The notes below the pieces were generated by a model. That model was not told the DNA's origin. It did no database searches and saw nothing but the letters and a program-made list of their open reading frames with translations. From an uncultured Pseudomonadota bacterium (GTDB taxonomy: Bacteria > Pseudomonadota > Gammaproteobacteria > Steroidobacterales > Steroidobacteraceae): a stretch of 64,000 nt of DNA. Within the stretch, counting starts at the first letter, position 1, and every line of letters starts with the position of its first letter. The DNA is taken from the NCBI GenBank assembly GCA_903927005.1, contig CAIYLH010000115.1, forward strand, positions 62,001-126,000, given 5' to 3'. This document shows positions 28,405 to 41,014 of the stretch, piece after piece. Made by a program: the position numbers and the translations under genes.

Positions 28405-29082
28405 TCAGCGCGGCGGCAACTGCCGCTGGGGATCGACCGGCCGGCCGTTTTGACGGATCTCGAAGTAAAGCAGCGACTGGTTGCCAGGTCCGATACCCAT
28501 GGCGGCGATCTTCTGCCCCTCGCGCACCGTCTCCCCCTCGGCGACATACAGCTCGCTGTTGTAGCCGTAAGCGGACAGCCAGGTGTCGTCGTGCTTGATG
28601 ATCACCAGCTGGCCATAGGCACGCAGCCCGGAGCCGCGGTAGACGACCCGGCCGGCCGCGGCGGCCCGCACCGGGGCGCCGGTGGCGCCGACAATGCGCA
28701 ACCCCGGCGCACCGCTGGGCGGGCCGACGGTCAGCGTGGCGACGCCATCCGCCGGCCACTGCCAGTGCGGCGGCGCGCTGACCGGCAGCGGCACCTCGAC
28801 CGGCCGCGGAGCCGGCCGCGGGACGGCGCCTGCGACCGCGCCACTCGGCGACTGCAGCAGCAACTGCTGCCCCACGTCGATGCGAAAATCAGCACCGATG
28901 CCGTTCCAGCGGGCGACATCATGGTAGTCGACGCCGTTGCGCCAACTGATGGAATACAGCGTATCGCCAGCACGAACGACATAGACATTCGCCGCCGCCA
29001 CGGGCGGGAGCCGACGCGGCGCACCACCGCAACCCTGCAGCAGCACAAGCGCCAGCAGCGCGCACTGCAGCGCGATGCGCAT
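28405..29082 (-). CDS. nlpD: NlpD-like lipoprotein (LysM plus degenerate LytM domain)
   Basis: Outer-membrane lipoprotein that activates the amidase AmiC at the septum. It has 225 residues. The lipobox LLQGC puts the lipid on C18; LysM spans about 33-77 (YVVRAGDTLYSIS); the LytM/M23 domain spans about 120-220. Metal ligands are missing: the first histidine-aspartate positions read PGLRIVG, and the last H-x-H site reads LLYFEIR with AYGYN before it. That is expected of an activator rather than an endopeptidase. It follows pcm and surE as in other gammaproteobacteria, but rpoS, normally next, is absent. Confidence 0.9.
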   Translation of the reverse strand: MRIALQCALLALVLLQGCGGAPRRLPPVAAANVYVVRAGDTLYSISWRNGVDYHDVARWNGIGADFRIDVGQQLLLQSPSGAVAGAVPRPAPRPVEVPLPVSAPPHWQWPADGVATLTVGPPSGAPGLRIVGATGAPVRAAAAGRVVYRGSGLRAYGQLVIIKHDDTWLSAYGYNSELYVAEGETVREGQKIAAMGIGPGNQSLLYFEIRQNGRPVDPQRQLPPR

Positions 29083-29087
29083 CGGCG

Positions 29088-29753
29088 TCAGGCCGTACCG
29101 CCGACGAGCGGCACGAAGCTCACGCCGCCCAGCTTCTCACGCAAGAAGTGCTCGTCGCGACGCGTGATCCGCAGCAGTTCCTGGGCACCATCCGGACCCA
29201 CTGGAATGATCAGTCGTCCGCCCTTCGGCGCAAGCTGCGCGAGCAGGCCCTGCGGCACCACCAACGGCGCTGCGGTGACCACGATCGCATCGTACGGCGC
29301 ATGCGTTTTCCAGCCCACCGTGCCGTCGGCGTAGCGCAGGCGGACGTTCTTGATGCCAAGCTCCTTGAGCCGATCGCGGGCGCGATCAATCAGCGGCTTG
29401 ATGCGCTCGACGCTGGAGATGCGAGCCACCAGCGGCGAGAGCACCGCGGTCTGGTAACCGCAACCGGTGCCGACCTCGAGCACGTTGAACAGCTCGCCGC
29501 CCTCGAGCAAGGCTTCGGTCATGCGTGCGACGACGTAAGGCTGCGAGATGGTCTGACCGAAGCCGATCGGCAGGGCGGTGTCCTCGTAGGCGCGACTGGA
29601 GAGCGCCTCGTCGACGAACAGATGCCGTGGCACGTTGCGCACCCGATCGAGCACGCGCTCGTCCTTGATGCCCTGCTCGCGCAGCCGCAGCACCAGCCGC
29701 TCACGCGTGCGGGCCGAGGTCATGCCTATGCCGGCGTGGCGTGCGTCAGCCAT
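29088..29753 (-). CDS. pcm: protein-L-isoaspartate O-methyltransferase
   Basis: Repairs isoaspartyl damage in proteins with SAM. It has 221 residues. Motifs are [18 protein letters not shown] and the SAM loop [14 protein letters not shown], then [11 protein letters not shown] 29753 overlaps the surE end by 8 bases; ATG 29723 is a possible later start. The surE-pcm-nlpD order is the classic stationary-phase cluster. Confidence 0.96.
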   Translation of the reverse strand: MADARHAGIGMTSARTRERLVLRLREQGIKDERVLDRVRNVPRHLFVDEALSSRAYEDTALPIGFGQTISQPYVVARMTEALLEGGELFNVLEVGTGCGYQTAVLSPLVARISSVERIKPLIDRARDRLKELGIKNVRLRYADGTVGWKTHAPYDAIVVTAAPLVVPQGLLAQLAPKGGRLIIPVGPDGAQELLRITRRDEHFLREKLGGVSFVPLVGGTA

Positions 29754-30498
29754 CTGCCGCCTTCAGCCAGGCCTCGAGGCCCGACAGCGCGGCATGGCGC
29801 GTCAGATCGATCTGCAGCGGCGTGATCGACACGTAGCCGTGCTCGATCGCGTGGAAGTCAGTGCCGGGACCGGCGTCCTGGCCCAGACCCGGCGCGCCGA
29901 CCCAGTAGATCGGGCGACCGCGCGGGTCCGTGCCGCCGACCACCGGCTCCGAGCGATGGCGCACGCCCAGGCGCGTCGCCTGCATGCCCTTGAGCTCGGC
30001 GTACGGCACATCCGGCACGTTGATGTTGAACAGCGTCGCATCCGGCAGCGGCGCGGCGAGCAGCCGCTCAATCAGCTCGCGGGCCACGCGGCCAGCGGTA
30101 TCGAAGTGGCGCTGGCCACCGGCGACGAGCGAGATCGCGATGCTCGGCAAGCCGAGGAAGCGTCCTTCCATCGCCGCGGCGACGGTACCGGAGTACAGGA
30201 CGTCGTCGCCGAGGTTGGCGCCGTCGTTGATGCCCGAGACGACCAGCTGCTGCTCCAGGCCGAGCAGACCGGAGATCGCCAGATGCACGCAGTCCGTGGG
30301 AGTGCCGTTGATCGCGTACCAGCCCGGACGGCGTTCGACCACGCGCAGTGGCGCCTCGAGGGTCAGCGAGTTGGAGGCCCCGGAACGGTTGCGATCCGGA
30401 GCGACGACCGTGAGGGTGCCGAGCCCAGCCAGCGCGTCCGCCAAAGCCTTCAGGCCGTCGGCACGCCAACCATCGTCATTGCTTAGCAGGATGTTCAT
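29746..30498 (-). CDS. surE: 5'/3'-nucleotidase SurE
   Basis: Metal-dependent nucleotidase and exopolyphosphatase. It has 250 residues from ATG 30498; earlier in-frame codons are not conserved. The N-terminal [11 protein letters not shown] carries metal ligands D8 and D9; [20 protein letters not shown] completes the active site. It is separated from truD by smr on the other strand, so it needs its own promoter. Confidence 0.96.
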   Translation of the reverse strand: MNILLSNDDGWRADGLKALADALAGLGTLTVVAPDRNRSGASNSLTLEAPLRVVERRPGWYAINGTPTDCVHLAISGLLGLEQQLVVSGINDGANLGDDVLYSGTVAAAMEGRFLGLPSIAISLVAGGQRHFDTAGRVARELIERLLAAPLPDATLFNINVPDVPYAELKGMQATRLGVRHRSEPVVGGTDPRGRPIYWVGAPGLGQDAGPGTDFHAIEHGYVSITPLQIDLTRHAALSGLEAWLKAADG

Positions 30499-30513
30499 GA
30501 ACGCGAGCTCATC

Positions 30514-30521
30514 ACTATACT
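30514..30521. promoter_or_regulatory. overlapping divergent -10 elements for surE and smr
   Basis: TATACT on the plus strand (30516-30521) and TATAGT on the minus strand (30519-30514) overlap between surE and smr. The -35 regions are poor, so this is tentative. Confidence 0.35.
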
Positions 30522-30552
30522 GGAAGCCCGCGCGCCGATGTGAGCCAGCCCC

Positions 30553-31098
30553 ATGCAGCGCCAACCACCCGCAGACAATGCAAGCGACGATACCGTGTTT
30601 CGCGACGCGATCGGCGATGTTCGTCCACTACCGCCGCAACCGGTCCCACCCGGGCCGCCCCGCCCCAAGCCGCGAGCCCGCTTCCGGCGCGCCGATGACG
30701 CCGAGGCGCTCGCGGAGAGCCTGGCACCGGCCGCCGGCGACTGGCTGGTGGAAACCGGCGACGAACTGCTATTTCGACGCGCGCAAGTGCCGGCGCGGGT
30801 GCTGGAGCGCCTGCGCCGCGGCGAATACGCGTTGGAGGACGAGATCGACTTGCACGGCCTGACGGCCGTACGCGCGCGCGAGGCGCTGCGCGAGTTCCTC
30901 GCCGAGGCGTTATTCCGGCGCCTGCGCTGCGTGCGGGTCGTACACGGCAAGGGACTGCGCTCCGGACCGCGCGGACCGGTCCTCAAGCACGCGGTCAACC
31001 TGTGGCTGCGGCGCATCGACCCGGTGCTGGCATTCGCCTCCGCCCCGCGCCAGAACGGCGGCACGGGCGCGCTGTACGTGCTGCTGGCCGCTGACTGA
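30553..31098 (+). CDS. Smr-domain protein (SmrA/SmrB type)
   Basis: A 181-residue protein with a proline-rich N-terminal half and a C-terminal Smr domain. DLHG is at 99-102 and HGKGLRSG at 131-138. Bacterial SmrB cleaves mRNA at collided ribosomes; whether this protein does the same is inferred from the intact DLHG and HGKG motifs. It stands alone on the plus strand inside a minus-strand cluster and ends 8 bases from the isomerase gene. Confidence 0.9.
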   Translation: MQRQPPADNASDDTVFRDAIGDVRPLPPQPVPPGPPRPKPRARFRRADDAEALAESLAPAAGDWLVETGDELLFRRAQVPARVLERLRRGEYALEDEIDLHGLTAVRAREALREFLAEALFRRLRCVRVVHGKGLRSGPRGPVLKHAVNLWLRRIDPVLAFASAPRQNGGTGALYVLLAAD

Positions 31099-31106
31099 GG
31101 CGCCGC

Positions 31107-31859
31107 TCAGCGGCGCTGCAGCCGTGCGATCAGCGCCTGCAGTGCCGCCCGCGTCTCCGGCGTGGACCAGGCCGCGATCAGCGCCGCGCCTTCGGCGCCC
31201 GCCTCGCGCTCGTTGAGCTCGATCAGGTCGCGACGCACCATCGCGCGGGTGGCGAGGTACGCGTGCGGCGGCAGCGCCAGCACGCTCTCCAGCCAGCGTC
31301 GCGCTGCCGTCTCCACCTCACCGGCTTCGGCCAGTTCATCGACGAAGCCCGTCTCCAGCGCGCGCTCAGGCGAGAGCAGCGTGCCGGTCGTCAAAAACTC
31401 GGCGGCGAGCCGCACGCCAACCACCCGCGCCAGCACCGCATGAATCAGCGGCCCCGGGAACAGCCCGACCTGCACCTCGTTGAGGCCAATGACGACGCTG
31501 CCTGCCTGCATCACACGCCGGTCGCAGTACAGCGCGAGCACCGCTCCGCCTGCCGGCGCGGCGCCGTTGATCGCCGCCACGATCGGCACGGCCGAGCGGG
31601 CGAGCGTGCGTATGCACTGGAAGAAAGTGCGCAGGAAGCTCGCCAGCCCCGCCGCGTCGAGCCCAGCGAGCACGCCGACGTCGAGGCCCGCGCAGTAGCG
31701 CCCGCCCGCCCCGGTCAGCACGATCCCCCGCACCCCCTCGGCGGGGGCCGCTGCGACCGCGCGATCCAGCGCCGTCATCAGCCCAACGTCGAGCGCGTTG
31801 ACCGGCGGTCGGGCGAGACGAATCGTGCGGATCGGACCGTGATCTTCGATTTCAAGCAT
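31107..31859 (-). CDS. crotonase-family enoyl-CoA isomerase
   Basis: A 250-residue crotonase-fold enzyme, start ATG 31859 overlapping the truD stop by 8 bases. The oxyanion-hole segment is GRYCAGLDV. The first hydratase glutamate is replaced (NGAAPAGGAVLALYCD), while E128 in IGLNEVQVG matches the single catalytic glutamate of 3,2-trans-enoyl-CoA isomerases such as ECI1. It probably shifts 3-enoyl-CoA to 2-enoyl-CoA for beta-oxidation of unsaturated fatty acids. This position between truD and surE is unusual. Confidence 0.8.
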   Translation of the reverse strand: MLEIEDHGPIRTIRLARPPVNALDVGLMTALDRAVAAAPAEGVRGIVLTGAGGRYCAGLDVGVLAGLDAAGLASFLRTFFQCIRTLARSAVPIVAAINGAAPAGGAVLALYCDRRVMQAGSVVIGLNEVQVGLFPGPLIHAVLARVVGVRLAAEFLTTGTLLSPERALETGFVDELAEAGEVETAARRWLESVLALPPHAYLATRAMVRRDLIELNEREAGAEGAALIAAWSTPETRAALQALIARLQRR

Positions 31860-32922
31860 CGTCGAGCTCCGTCGGCGCCACATCAGTGGCGATAATTTCC
31901 CGAATGACGGCCGTCGCGTAGGCGCCGGGCGGCAAGTGAAACTGCAGCGTCAGCGAGCCGGGACCGGCGTCGCCCTGGAACTCGGCCGGCCGCAGCCGCA
32001 GCGGCCGGCGCGCGGCCTCCAGGCCCTCCGCCGCGAGCCGCTCGGGCAGCTCCCCGTAGAGCGCCAGAATGCGCGCCTCCAGCGCGGCACTTTCAGCGCT
32101 TGGGCCGTCACCGCGACCGGCCATCGGCCCGGTCGGATGAATATCGTGGCGCGCGAGGCGCTCCTCCAGGGTCGCGTCGATCGCGCCCGCCGCAAACCAG
32201 CTCATGCGACCGTCGAGGTTGACGCACTCGCCTTCCAGCAGCCGCTCCCAGCTGCCGCTCACAACGCGCTCGGCAAGCACCGCGTTGAACAGCAGTGAAC
32301 GCGCAGCGGACAGCACGAACGCGCGACCCTCGCGGCCACGCGGCAGGCGACCGCCGTCAACCCAACGGGCAATCGACTCCAGGTTGCTGCCATCGCGCCC
32401 GAAGCGCTGCGGTCCGAAATAGTTGGGCACCCCGCGGGCGGCAACGATCGCCAGCCGCGCCGCCAGTTCCTGCGGCTCAGCCTCAAGATCGCGCAGCACC
32501 AGCGTGAACGCGTTGCCTGACAGCGCGCCGCGACGCAGCTTGCGCGAATGCGCCGCGGCGACCAGCACGCGAAAGCCCTCGCCCTCGACGCTCGCCCAGT
32601 CAGCAGCAGCGCGGCTACTGGGCACCGTGAACCACTGTCGCGCCACCGCCAACCGATCCTTCAGGCCGGCGAAGCCGACATCACGCGGATGGACGCCCGC
32701 GACCTGCGCGAGCTGCCGCGCCACCGCGAGCGTATCGCGCTCGCGCTTCTCGACGTGCAGCAGCACGTGCGCAACGCCGCCGTCAGCCTCGAAGCCGAGT
32801 CGCTCGTCGACGAGAAAATCCTCGGCGCTTGCCTTCAGCGTGCCGCGGCCTACCGGCCCGCCCAGCGCGAAGGGCGGCGCCAGCGCCGGACCATGCCATG
32901 CACTGATGTCGCCGATGCTCAA
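31852..32922 (-). CDS. truD: tRNA pseudouridine(13) synthase TruD
   Basis: Makes pseudouridine 13 in tRNA-Glu. It has 356 residues. The catalytic aspartate is D89 in VGFAGLKDRLAV; PNYFGPQRFGRDGSN is the second family block. No ATG lies near the conserved N-terminus. TTG 32922 shares bases with the ispDF stop (TTGA), so a coupled TTG start is the best choice. The order ispD-ispF-truD-surE-pcm-nlpD is conserved in gammaproteobacteria. Confidence 0.93.
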   Translation of the reverse strand: MSIGDISAWHGPALAPPFALGGPVGRGTLKASAEDFLVDERLGFEADGGVAHVLLHVEKRERDTLAVARQLAQVAGVHPRDVGFAGLKDRLAVARQWFTVPSSRAAADWASVEGEGFRVLVAAAHSRKLRRGALSGNAFTLVLRDLEAEPQELAARLAIVAARGVPNYFGPQRFGRDGSNLESIARWVDGGRLPRGREGRAFVLSAARSLLFNAVLAERVVSGSWERLLEGECVNLDGRMSWFAAGAIDATLEERLARHDIHPTGPMAGRGDGPSAESAALEARILALYGELPERLAAEGLEAARRPLRLRPAEFQGDAGPGSLTLQFHLPPGAYATAVIREIIATDVAPTELDDA

Positions 32923-34097
32923 GAGGCGCGCTCCAGCAACGCCACCGCCTGCGCAACGAGGCCCTCGCGGCGGCCAGCGAAGCCGAGCTGCTCGGTGGTC
33001 GTGGCCTTGAGGTTCACGCACTCCAGCGGCAGCTTCAGCTCAGCCGCCAGCCGTGCGCGTATCGCCTCACAATGCGGCGCCAGTCGCGGCGCCTCGCCCA
33101 ACAGCGTCAGATCGACATTGACCGGCACCCAGCCGCGCTCGTGCACGAGCTCAAGTACATGGCGCAGCAAGACGAGACTCGCCACACCATGCCAGCGCGA
33201 ATCGGTATCAGGGAAATGCTGGCCGATGTCGCCCTGACCGATGGCACCGAGCAGGGCATCACACAGCGCATGCAGCAGCACGTCGCCGTCGGAGTGCGCC
33301 ACCAGCCCGTGGCTGTGCGCAATGCGCTCACCGCCGAGCCAAACGTGGTCACCCGGCCCAAAGGCATGCACGTCCGTTCCAAATCCCACCCGTTGCGCAG
33401 CCATCGCCGTTCTCCCGCCAAGTATGCGTGCGGCCTGCACGAGGTCCGCAGGCGCGGTGATCTTGAGGTTGTCCGGCGAGCCTTCAACCAGCTGCGGACG
33501 GTCCCCGAGGGCCTCCACCGCACTGGCCTCGTCGGTCGCCGCAGGATGGCGCTCGAGCGCAGCGCGCAGTCTATCGAGTCGAAAAGCCTGCGGCGTCTGG
33601 GCCCGCCATAGTCCGGCGCGCGGCACGGTCACCTCGACACTGCCGAGCGCATCGGCGCGCTTGAGCGTATCGACGAGCGGCACCGCCAAGAGCGCGCCGG
33701 CCGCGGCGGTCGGCAACGCGTTGAGCAGCGCCGCCAGATCCGCTGCCGGCAGGCAGGGTCGCGCGGCATCGTGCACCAGCACCCAGTCCGACGGCTGCGC
33801 GCGCCCCGCCAGCGCGGCCAGTCCTGCGGCCACCGAATCGCGCCGCTCGGCGCCGCCGATGACGCACTGCACGCGGCCGTCCGCTGCGATGGCCAGGGTC
33901 GCAAATAACGTATCGCCCGCCGCGAGGGCGACGATGATCCCGCGGCAGCCGGGATCGGCGAGGAAAGGCGCGAGCGCGTGTTCGAGAACCGTCCGCCCGG
34001 CAAGGGCGAGGTACTGCTTGGGAGTGCTGCTAGCGGCACCCATCCGGCGCCCGTGGCCGGCGGCCGGCATCACGAGCCAGTACGAAGGGCGGCCCAC
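32919..34097 (-). CDS. ispDF: fused IspD-IspF, MEP pathway steps 3 and 5
   Basis: A 392-residue bifunctional enzyme. Residues 1-229 are IspD, which makes CDP-methylerythritol from CTP and MEP (MPAAGHGRRMG, TPKQYLALAGRTVLEHAL, VLVHDAARPC). Residues 232-392 are IspF, which forms the cyclodiphosphate (FGTDVHAFG with metal ligands D242 and H244, then HSDGDVLLHALCDALLG). The join GGRTAM has almost no linker. In most gammaproteobacteria these are two adjacent genes; IspDF fusions are best known from alpha- and epsilonproteobacteria. M232 has its own Shine-Dalgarno, so free IspF may also be made. Dxr and UppS of the same pathway lie at 55-58 kb. Confidence 0.96.
   Translation of the reverse strand: MGRPSYWLVMPAAGHGRRMGAASSTPKQYLALAGRTVLEHALAPFLADPGCRGIIVALAAGDTLFATLAIAADGRVQCVIGGAERRDSVAAGLAALAGRAQPSDWVLVHDAARPCLPAADLAALLNALPTAAAGALLAVPLVDTLKRADALGSVEVTVPRAGLWRAQTPQAFRLDRLRAALERHPAATDEASAVEALGDRPQLVEGSPDNLKITAPADLVQAARILGGRTAMAAQRVGFGTDVHAFGPGDHVWLGGERIAHSHGLVAHSDGDVLLHALCDALLGAIGQGDIGQHFPDTDSRWHGVASLVLLRHVLELVHERGWVPVNVDLTLLGEAPRLAPHCEAIRARLAAELKLPLECVNLKATTTEQLGFAGRREGLVAQAVALLERAS
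33402..33416 (-). promoter_or_regulatory. possible internal ribosome-binding site and start for IspF
   Basis: Minus strand GGGAG (33416-33412), 7 bases, then ATG (33404-33402) at codon 232 of ispDF, exactly at the IspF N-terminus. Confidence 0.4.
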
Positions 34098-34109
34098 GAG
34101 GCGCGGGCG

Positions 34110-34454
34110 CTAACGCGCCGTTTTCTGGGCGACCGGCGCCGCAGGCGCCGGTGGCAGGGCCTCGGGACCGGTCGGTCGGCTGGCCGGGTCGACGACCTGA
34201 AAGAAGGTCTCGTCCTTGCCGATCATGCCGAGGTCGTTGCGCGCGCGTTCCTCGAGGGCCGCAGTACCGCCCTTGAGATCCTTGACCTCGGCGGCCAACT
34301 GGCCGTTGCGCTGGATCAGGCTCGAGTTCTCGACCCGCTGTACCGCGACGCCCTTCTTGAGGTTCAGCACCGAGCGCAGGCCGTCATCGGAGACCCACAA
34401 CCGATACTGCAGGGCAAGCAGCACGAGCAACAGCGCGGCGGCGAAGAACTTCAT
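34110..34454 (-). CDS. ftsB: cell division protein FtsB
   Basis: Bitopic septum protein that forms a complex with FtsL and FtsQ. It has 114 residues. One membrane helix (about 3-17, FFAAALLLVLLALQY) is followed by a coiled coil (about 27-70) and the family motif ALEERARNDLGMIGKDETFFQV. The C-terminal tail is proline-rich. The eno-ftsB-ispD order is the usual one. Confidence 0.95.
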   Translation of the reverse strand: MKFFAAALLLVLLALQYRLWVSDDGLRSVLNLKKGVAVQRVENSSLIQRNGQLAAEVKDLKGGTAALEERARNDLGMIGKDETFFQVVDPASRPTGPEALPPAPAAPVAQKTAR

Positions 34455-34506
34455 GAGCGTAGGACGCTATCACGATGCCGTTGCATTGCGAACCCCTCCT
34501 AAACCG

Positions 34507-36661
<2,155 letters not shown>

Positions 36662-36663
36662 GG

Positions 36664-38373
<1,710 letters not shown>

Positions 38374-39783
38374 CTATCGGAAAGGCGCCTCTGGCTCAAC
38401 GAAAGCACACCACTTCATCGCAATCGTTTCAGCCGGCCAGTCGAGCACTAGCCCTTTCTCGCCCGCCGGCGCGCACCAGGGCGCGGCCACCCACGTCTGT
38501 CCGGGCAGCACCAGCGCGACCAATTCCTCACCCGCGCGCACGAACAATGCCCGTTCGCGCACCCACGGCGGCACGCGGGCCTCGCGCAACCAGTCCTTGA
38601 CGGCACGCGCCGGCCCGCCCGGCCAGCGCTGCAGCCGCTCGCCGCCGCGACGCAGGCCGACGCTGAGCGCCGCCGCGCCCACGCCGATCACCGCGCCTGG
38701 CGCGCCCTCGCGCCAGGCAAGCCCAAGGCGGCCGGCAGCGCCAAGCAGCAATTCGCCGTCGCGCTCGGACAGCGGCAGGTCCGCGACAGGCGTCGGCGGC
38801 GGCAGGCACGCAAACGCATGCAGGCAGCCATCAAACCGCCACAGCTCCGCCCCGTCCCAGCGCGCGTGCGGCTGCGCCGCCTCGCCAGCCTCGAGAAACT
38901 CACGCTCGAAGCCGAGCAGACGGCGCGTCGACGGCAGCGGCAGGCCACGACTGTGCAGCCAGTAGCGCAGCAGTTCGCGCCGCTGCGCCGCGGCCATCTG
39001 CCGCAACGGCGCCACCGGCAGCGCCTCGCCGCGCTGCAGTTGCGCGCAAAGTCCGGCCGACGACTCGTCCAGCAGCTGCTGCGCAGCGGCCAGATGCGCG
39101 GCGGATCGCGACAGCGTCGCCGCCGCCGCGGGCCAGCGCGCAGTCAGCGGCGGCCAGAGGACAGTGCGCAGGTAATTGCGGTCGAACGCCGGATCGGCAT
39201 TCATCGGATCCTCGTGCCAGGGCACGCCGGTCGCGGCAACGTAGCTGCGCAGCGCCTGCCGCGGCACCGCCAGCAGCGGTCGCAGCAGCAGCCCGGCACC
39301 GAGGTCGGCCGCGACGGGCATTGCAGCAAGCCCGCGCAGCCCGGCCCCGCGCAGCAACTGCAGCAGCAACGTCTCGGCCTGATCCTCACGGTGGTGGGCA
39401 ACCAGCAGCGCCTCGCCAGGCGCGAGCGCGGCGGCAAATGCGGCGTAACGCGCAGCGCGCGCCGCCGCCTCAAGGCTTTCACCGGCGACAACGTCAAGGC
39501 GAATCCGGCGCACCTCGAACGGCACGCCAAGCTGCGCCGCAGCAGCCGCCGCCGCCGCTGCAAGCGGCCTGGCGCCAAGCAAGCCGTGATCAATGTGCAG
39601 GGCCCGCAGCGACAGGCCGCTATCGCGCACAGCCAGCTGGGCGGCCGCGGCAAGCAGCGCCGCTGAGTCCGCTCCGCCGGACAGCGCGATCACGCATTGC
39701 AACGGCCCGCGAGCGCACCACGGCGCAAGCGCCGCGGCGAGGATGTCGGGACCGAAATCGGCGACGTGGGCGCCCGGACTCAC
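38374..39783 (-). CDS. tilS: tRNA(Ile)-lysidine synthase
   Basis: Modifies C34 of the minor isoleucine tRNA to lysidine so that it reads AUA. It has 469 residues. The PP-loop SGGADS is at 35-40; HIDHGL, HHREDQAETLLLQLLRG and NYLRTVLWPPL follow. The C-terminal domain is present and very alanine/arginine-rich. It is 12 bases downstream of accA. Confidence 0.95.
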   Translation of the reverse strand: MSPGAHVADFGPDILAAALAPWCARGPLQCVIALSGGADSAALLAAAAQLAVRDSGLSLRALHIDHGLLGARPLAAAAAAAAAQLGVPFEVRRIRLDVVAGESLEAAARAARYAAFAAALAPGEALLVAHHREDQAETLLLQLLRGAGLRGLAAMPVAADLGAGLLLRPLLAVPRQALRSYVAATGVPWHEDPMNADPAFDRNYLRTVLWPPLTARWPAAAATLSRSAAHLAAAQQLLDESSAGLCAQLQRGEALPVAPLRQMAAAQRRELLRYWLHSRGLPLPSTRRLLGFEREFLEAGEAAQPHARWDGAELWRFDGCLHAFACLPPPTPVADLPLSERDGELLLGAAGRLGLAWREGAPGAVIGVGAAALSVGLRRGGERLQRWPGGPARAVKDWLREARVPPWVRERALFVRAGEELVALVLPGQTWVAAPWCAPAGEKGLVLDWPAETIAMKWCAFVEPEAPFR

Positions 39784-39795
39784 GGCCGGGCGCGC

Positions 39796-40755
39796 TCAGG
39801 CCTCGCGGAACGAGCCGAACGAGTCGAGGCGCCGCGCGCGCTCCTCGAGCAGCTGTTCGACCGGCTTGTCCGCCAGCGCACCTAGTGAACGCGACAGCGC
39901 AGCGCGCAGTGCCTCAGCCATCGCCTGTGGCTCGCGGTGAGCACCGCCAAGTGGCTCGGGAATGACCTCGTCGACCAGGCCCTGGCGTTGCAGGCGATCG
40001 GCGGTGATCGCCATCGCCTCGGCCGCCAGTTCCTTCTTGTCGGCGCTCTTCCACAGGATCGACGCGCAGCCTTCGGGCGAGATCACCGAATAGACCGAGT
40101 ACTGCAGCATCAGCAAGCGATCGCACACGCCGATCGCGAGCGCGCCACCGGAGCCGCCCTCGCCGATCACGCAGCTGACCACCGGCAGTCGCAACTGCGC
40201 CATCTCAAACAGGTTGCGGGCAATCGCCTCGCTCTGGTTGCGCTCCTCGGAGCCGATCCCGGGGTAGGCGCCCGGCGTATCGATCAGCGTGACGATCGGC
40301 AGCGCAAAGCGCTCGGCCAGGCGCATGAGCCGCAGCGCCTTGCGATAGCCCTCGGGCTTGGGCATGCCGTAGTTGCGGCGCACGCGCTCTTTGGTGTCGC
40401 GGCCCTTCTGGTGGCCGATCACAACCAGCGGCCGACCGTCCAGGCGGGCAACGCCGCCGACGATCGCCAGATCGTCCGCGTACATCCGATCGCCATGCAG
40501 CTCCTCGAAATCGCTGAACAGCAGCGGAATGTAGTCCTGCGTGTACGGGCGCTGGGGGTGCCGGGCGAGCTGCGCGACCTGCCAGGGGGTCAGGTTGGCG
40601 AAGATACTCTGGGTTAGCGTCCGGCTTTTGGCGCGCAGACGGTTGATTTCATCGACGATGTTGATCTCGGCGTCATCGCCGAGGTACCGCAGTTCGTCGA
40701 TCTTCGCCTCGAGCTCGGCGATTGGCTGCTCGAAATCTAGAAAGTTAAGGTCCAT
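39796..40755 (-). CDS. accA: acetyl-CoA carboxylase carboxyltransferase subunit alpha
   Basis: Forms the malonyl-CoA-producing carboxyltransferase with AccD. It has 319 residues, standard length. [52 protein letters not shown] and [12 protein letters not shown] are family blocks. In relatives dnaE precedes it directly; here a 2.3-kb accessory patch intervenes, so it may need its own promoter. Confidence 0.98.
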   Translation of the reverse strand: MDLNFLDFEQPIAELEAKIDELRYLGDDAEINIVDEINRLRAKSRTLTQSIFANLTPWQVAQLARHPQRPYTQDYIPLLFSDFEELHGDRMYADDLAIVGGVARLDGRPLVVIGHQKGRDTKERVRRNYGMPKPEGYRKALRLMRLAERFALPIVTLIDTPGAYPGIGSEERNQSEAIARNLFEMAQLRLPVVSCVIGEGGSGGALAIGVCDRLLMLQYSVYSVISPEGCASILWKSADKKELAAEAMAITADRLQRQGLVDEVIPEPLGGAHREPQAMAEALRAALSRSLGALADKPVEQLLEERARRLDSFGSFREA

Positions 40756-40921
40756 GGGGGCGTCACGGTTCCAGAGCAGGCCCGCCCCGTCAAGAGCGGC
40801 TCAAGTCTGGGGATTGGCCAGCGGCCGAGGCAGTGCGTTTAGCAAGCCTGCAGGATCAATACGGCGGCCATCAAACGACGCTGCAGAGCGACGCGCGAAA
40901 GGTGCATTTATCTGCTTTAAA

Positions 40922-40936
40922 ACAGTAACTTACTGT
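40922..40936. repeat. 15-bp palindrome between accA and the antitoxin gene
   Basis: Perfect 7-base arms ACAGTAA and TTACTGT around one central base, overlapping a minus-strand TTGACA. It could be an operator. Confidence 0.6.
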
Positions 40937-40975
40937 CAATTTTCCAGCAGCATCCCATTCATATTCTGAAGGGCG

Positions 40976-41003
40976 TTGTTTGAGCCGTACGTACGCATGT
41001 AAT
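40976..41003 (+). promoter_or_regulatory. candidate promoter of the AbrB/Doc pair
   Basis: TTGTTT (40976-40981), 16 bases, TGTAAT (40998-41003). The spacer and -10 are overlapped by the two palindromes, which suits autorepression by the antitoxin. Confidence 0.45.
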
Positions 41004-41010
41004 AACATGC
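40986..41010. promoter_or_regulatory. operator-like palindromes before the AbrB-type antitoxin
   Basis: CGTACGTACG (40986-40995) is a perfect 10-bp palindrome. Next to it GCATGT and ACATGC (40995-41010) form an inverted repeat with a 4-base centre. They end 4 bases before the antitoxin ATG. Confidence 0.5.
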
Positions 41011-41014
41011 GACG

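Larger units (their letters stand above)
40756..41014. other. intergenic region between accA and the AbrB/Doc genes
   Basis: A 259-base divergent region. The half near accA is ordinary GC-rich sequence. About 40900-40985 is clearly AT-richer than its surroundings and carries a palindrome with arms ACAGTAA and TTACTGT (40922-40936). TTGACA is present on the minus strand at 40933-40938, but I find no matching -10 at normal spacing for accA. Confidence 0.6.
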
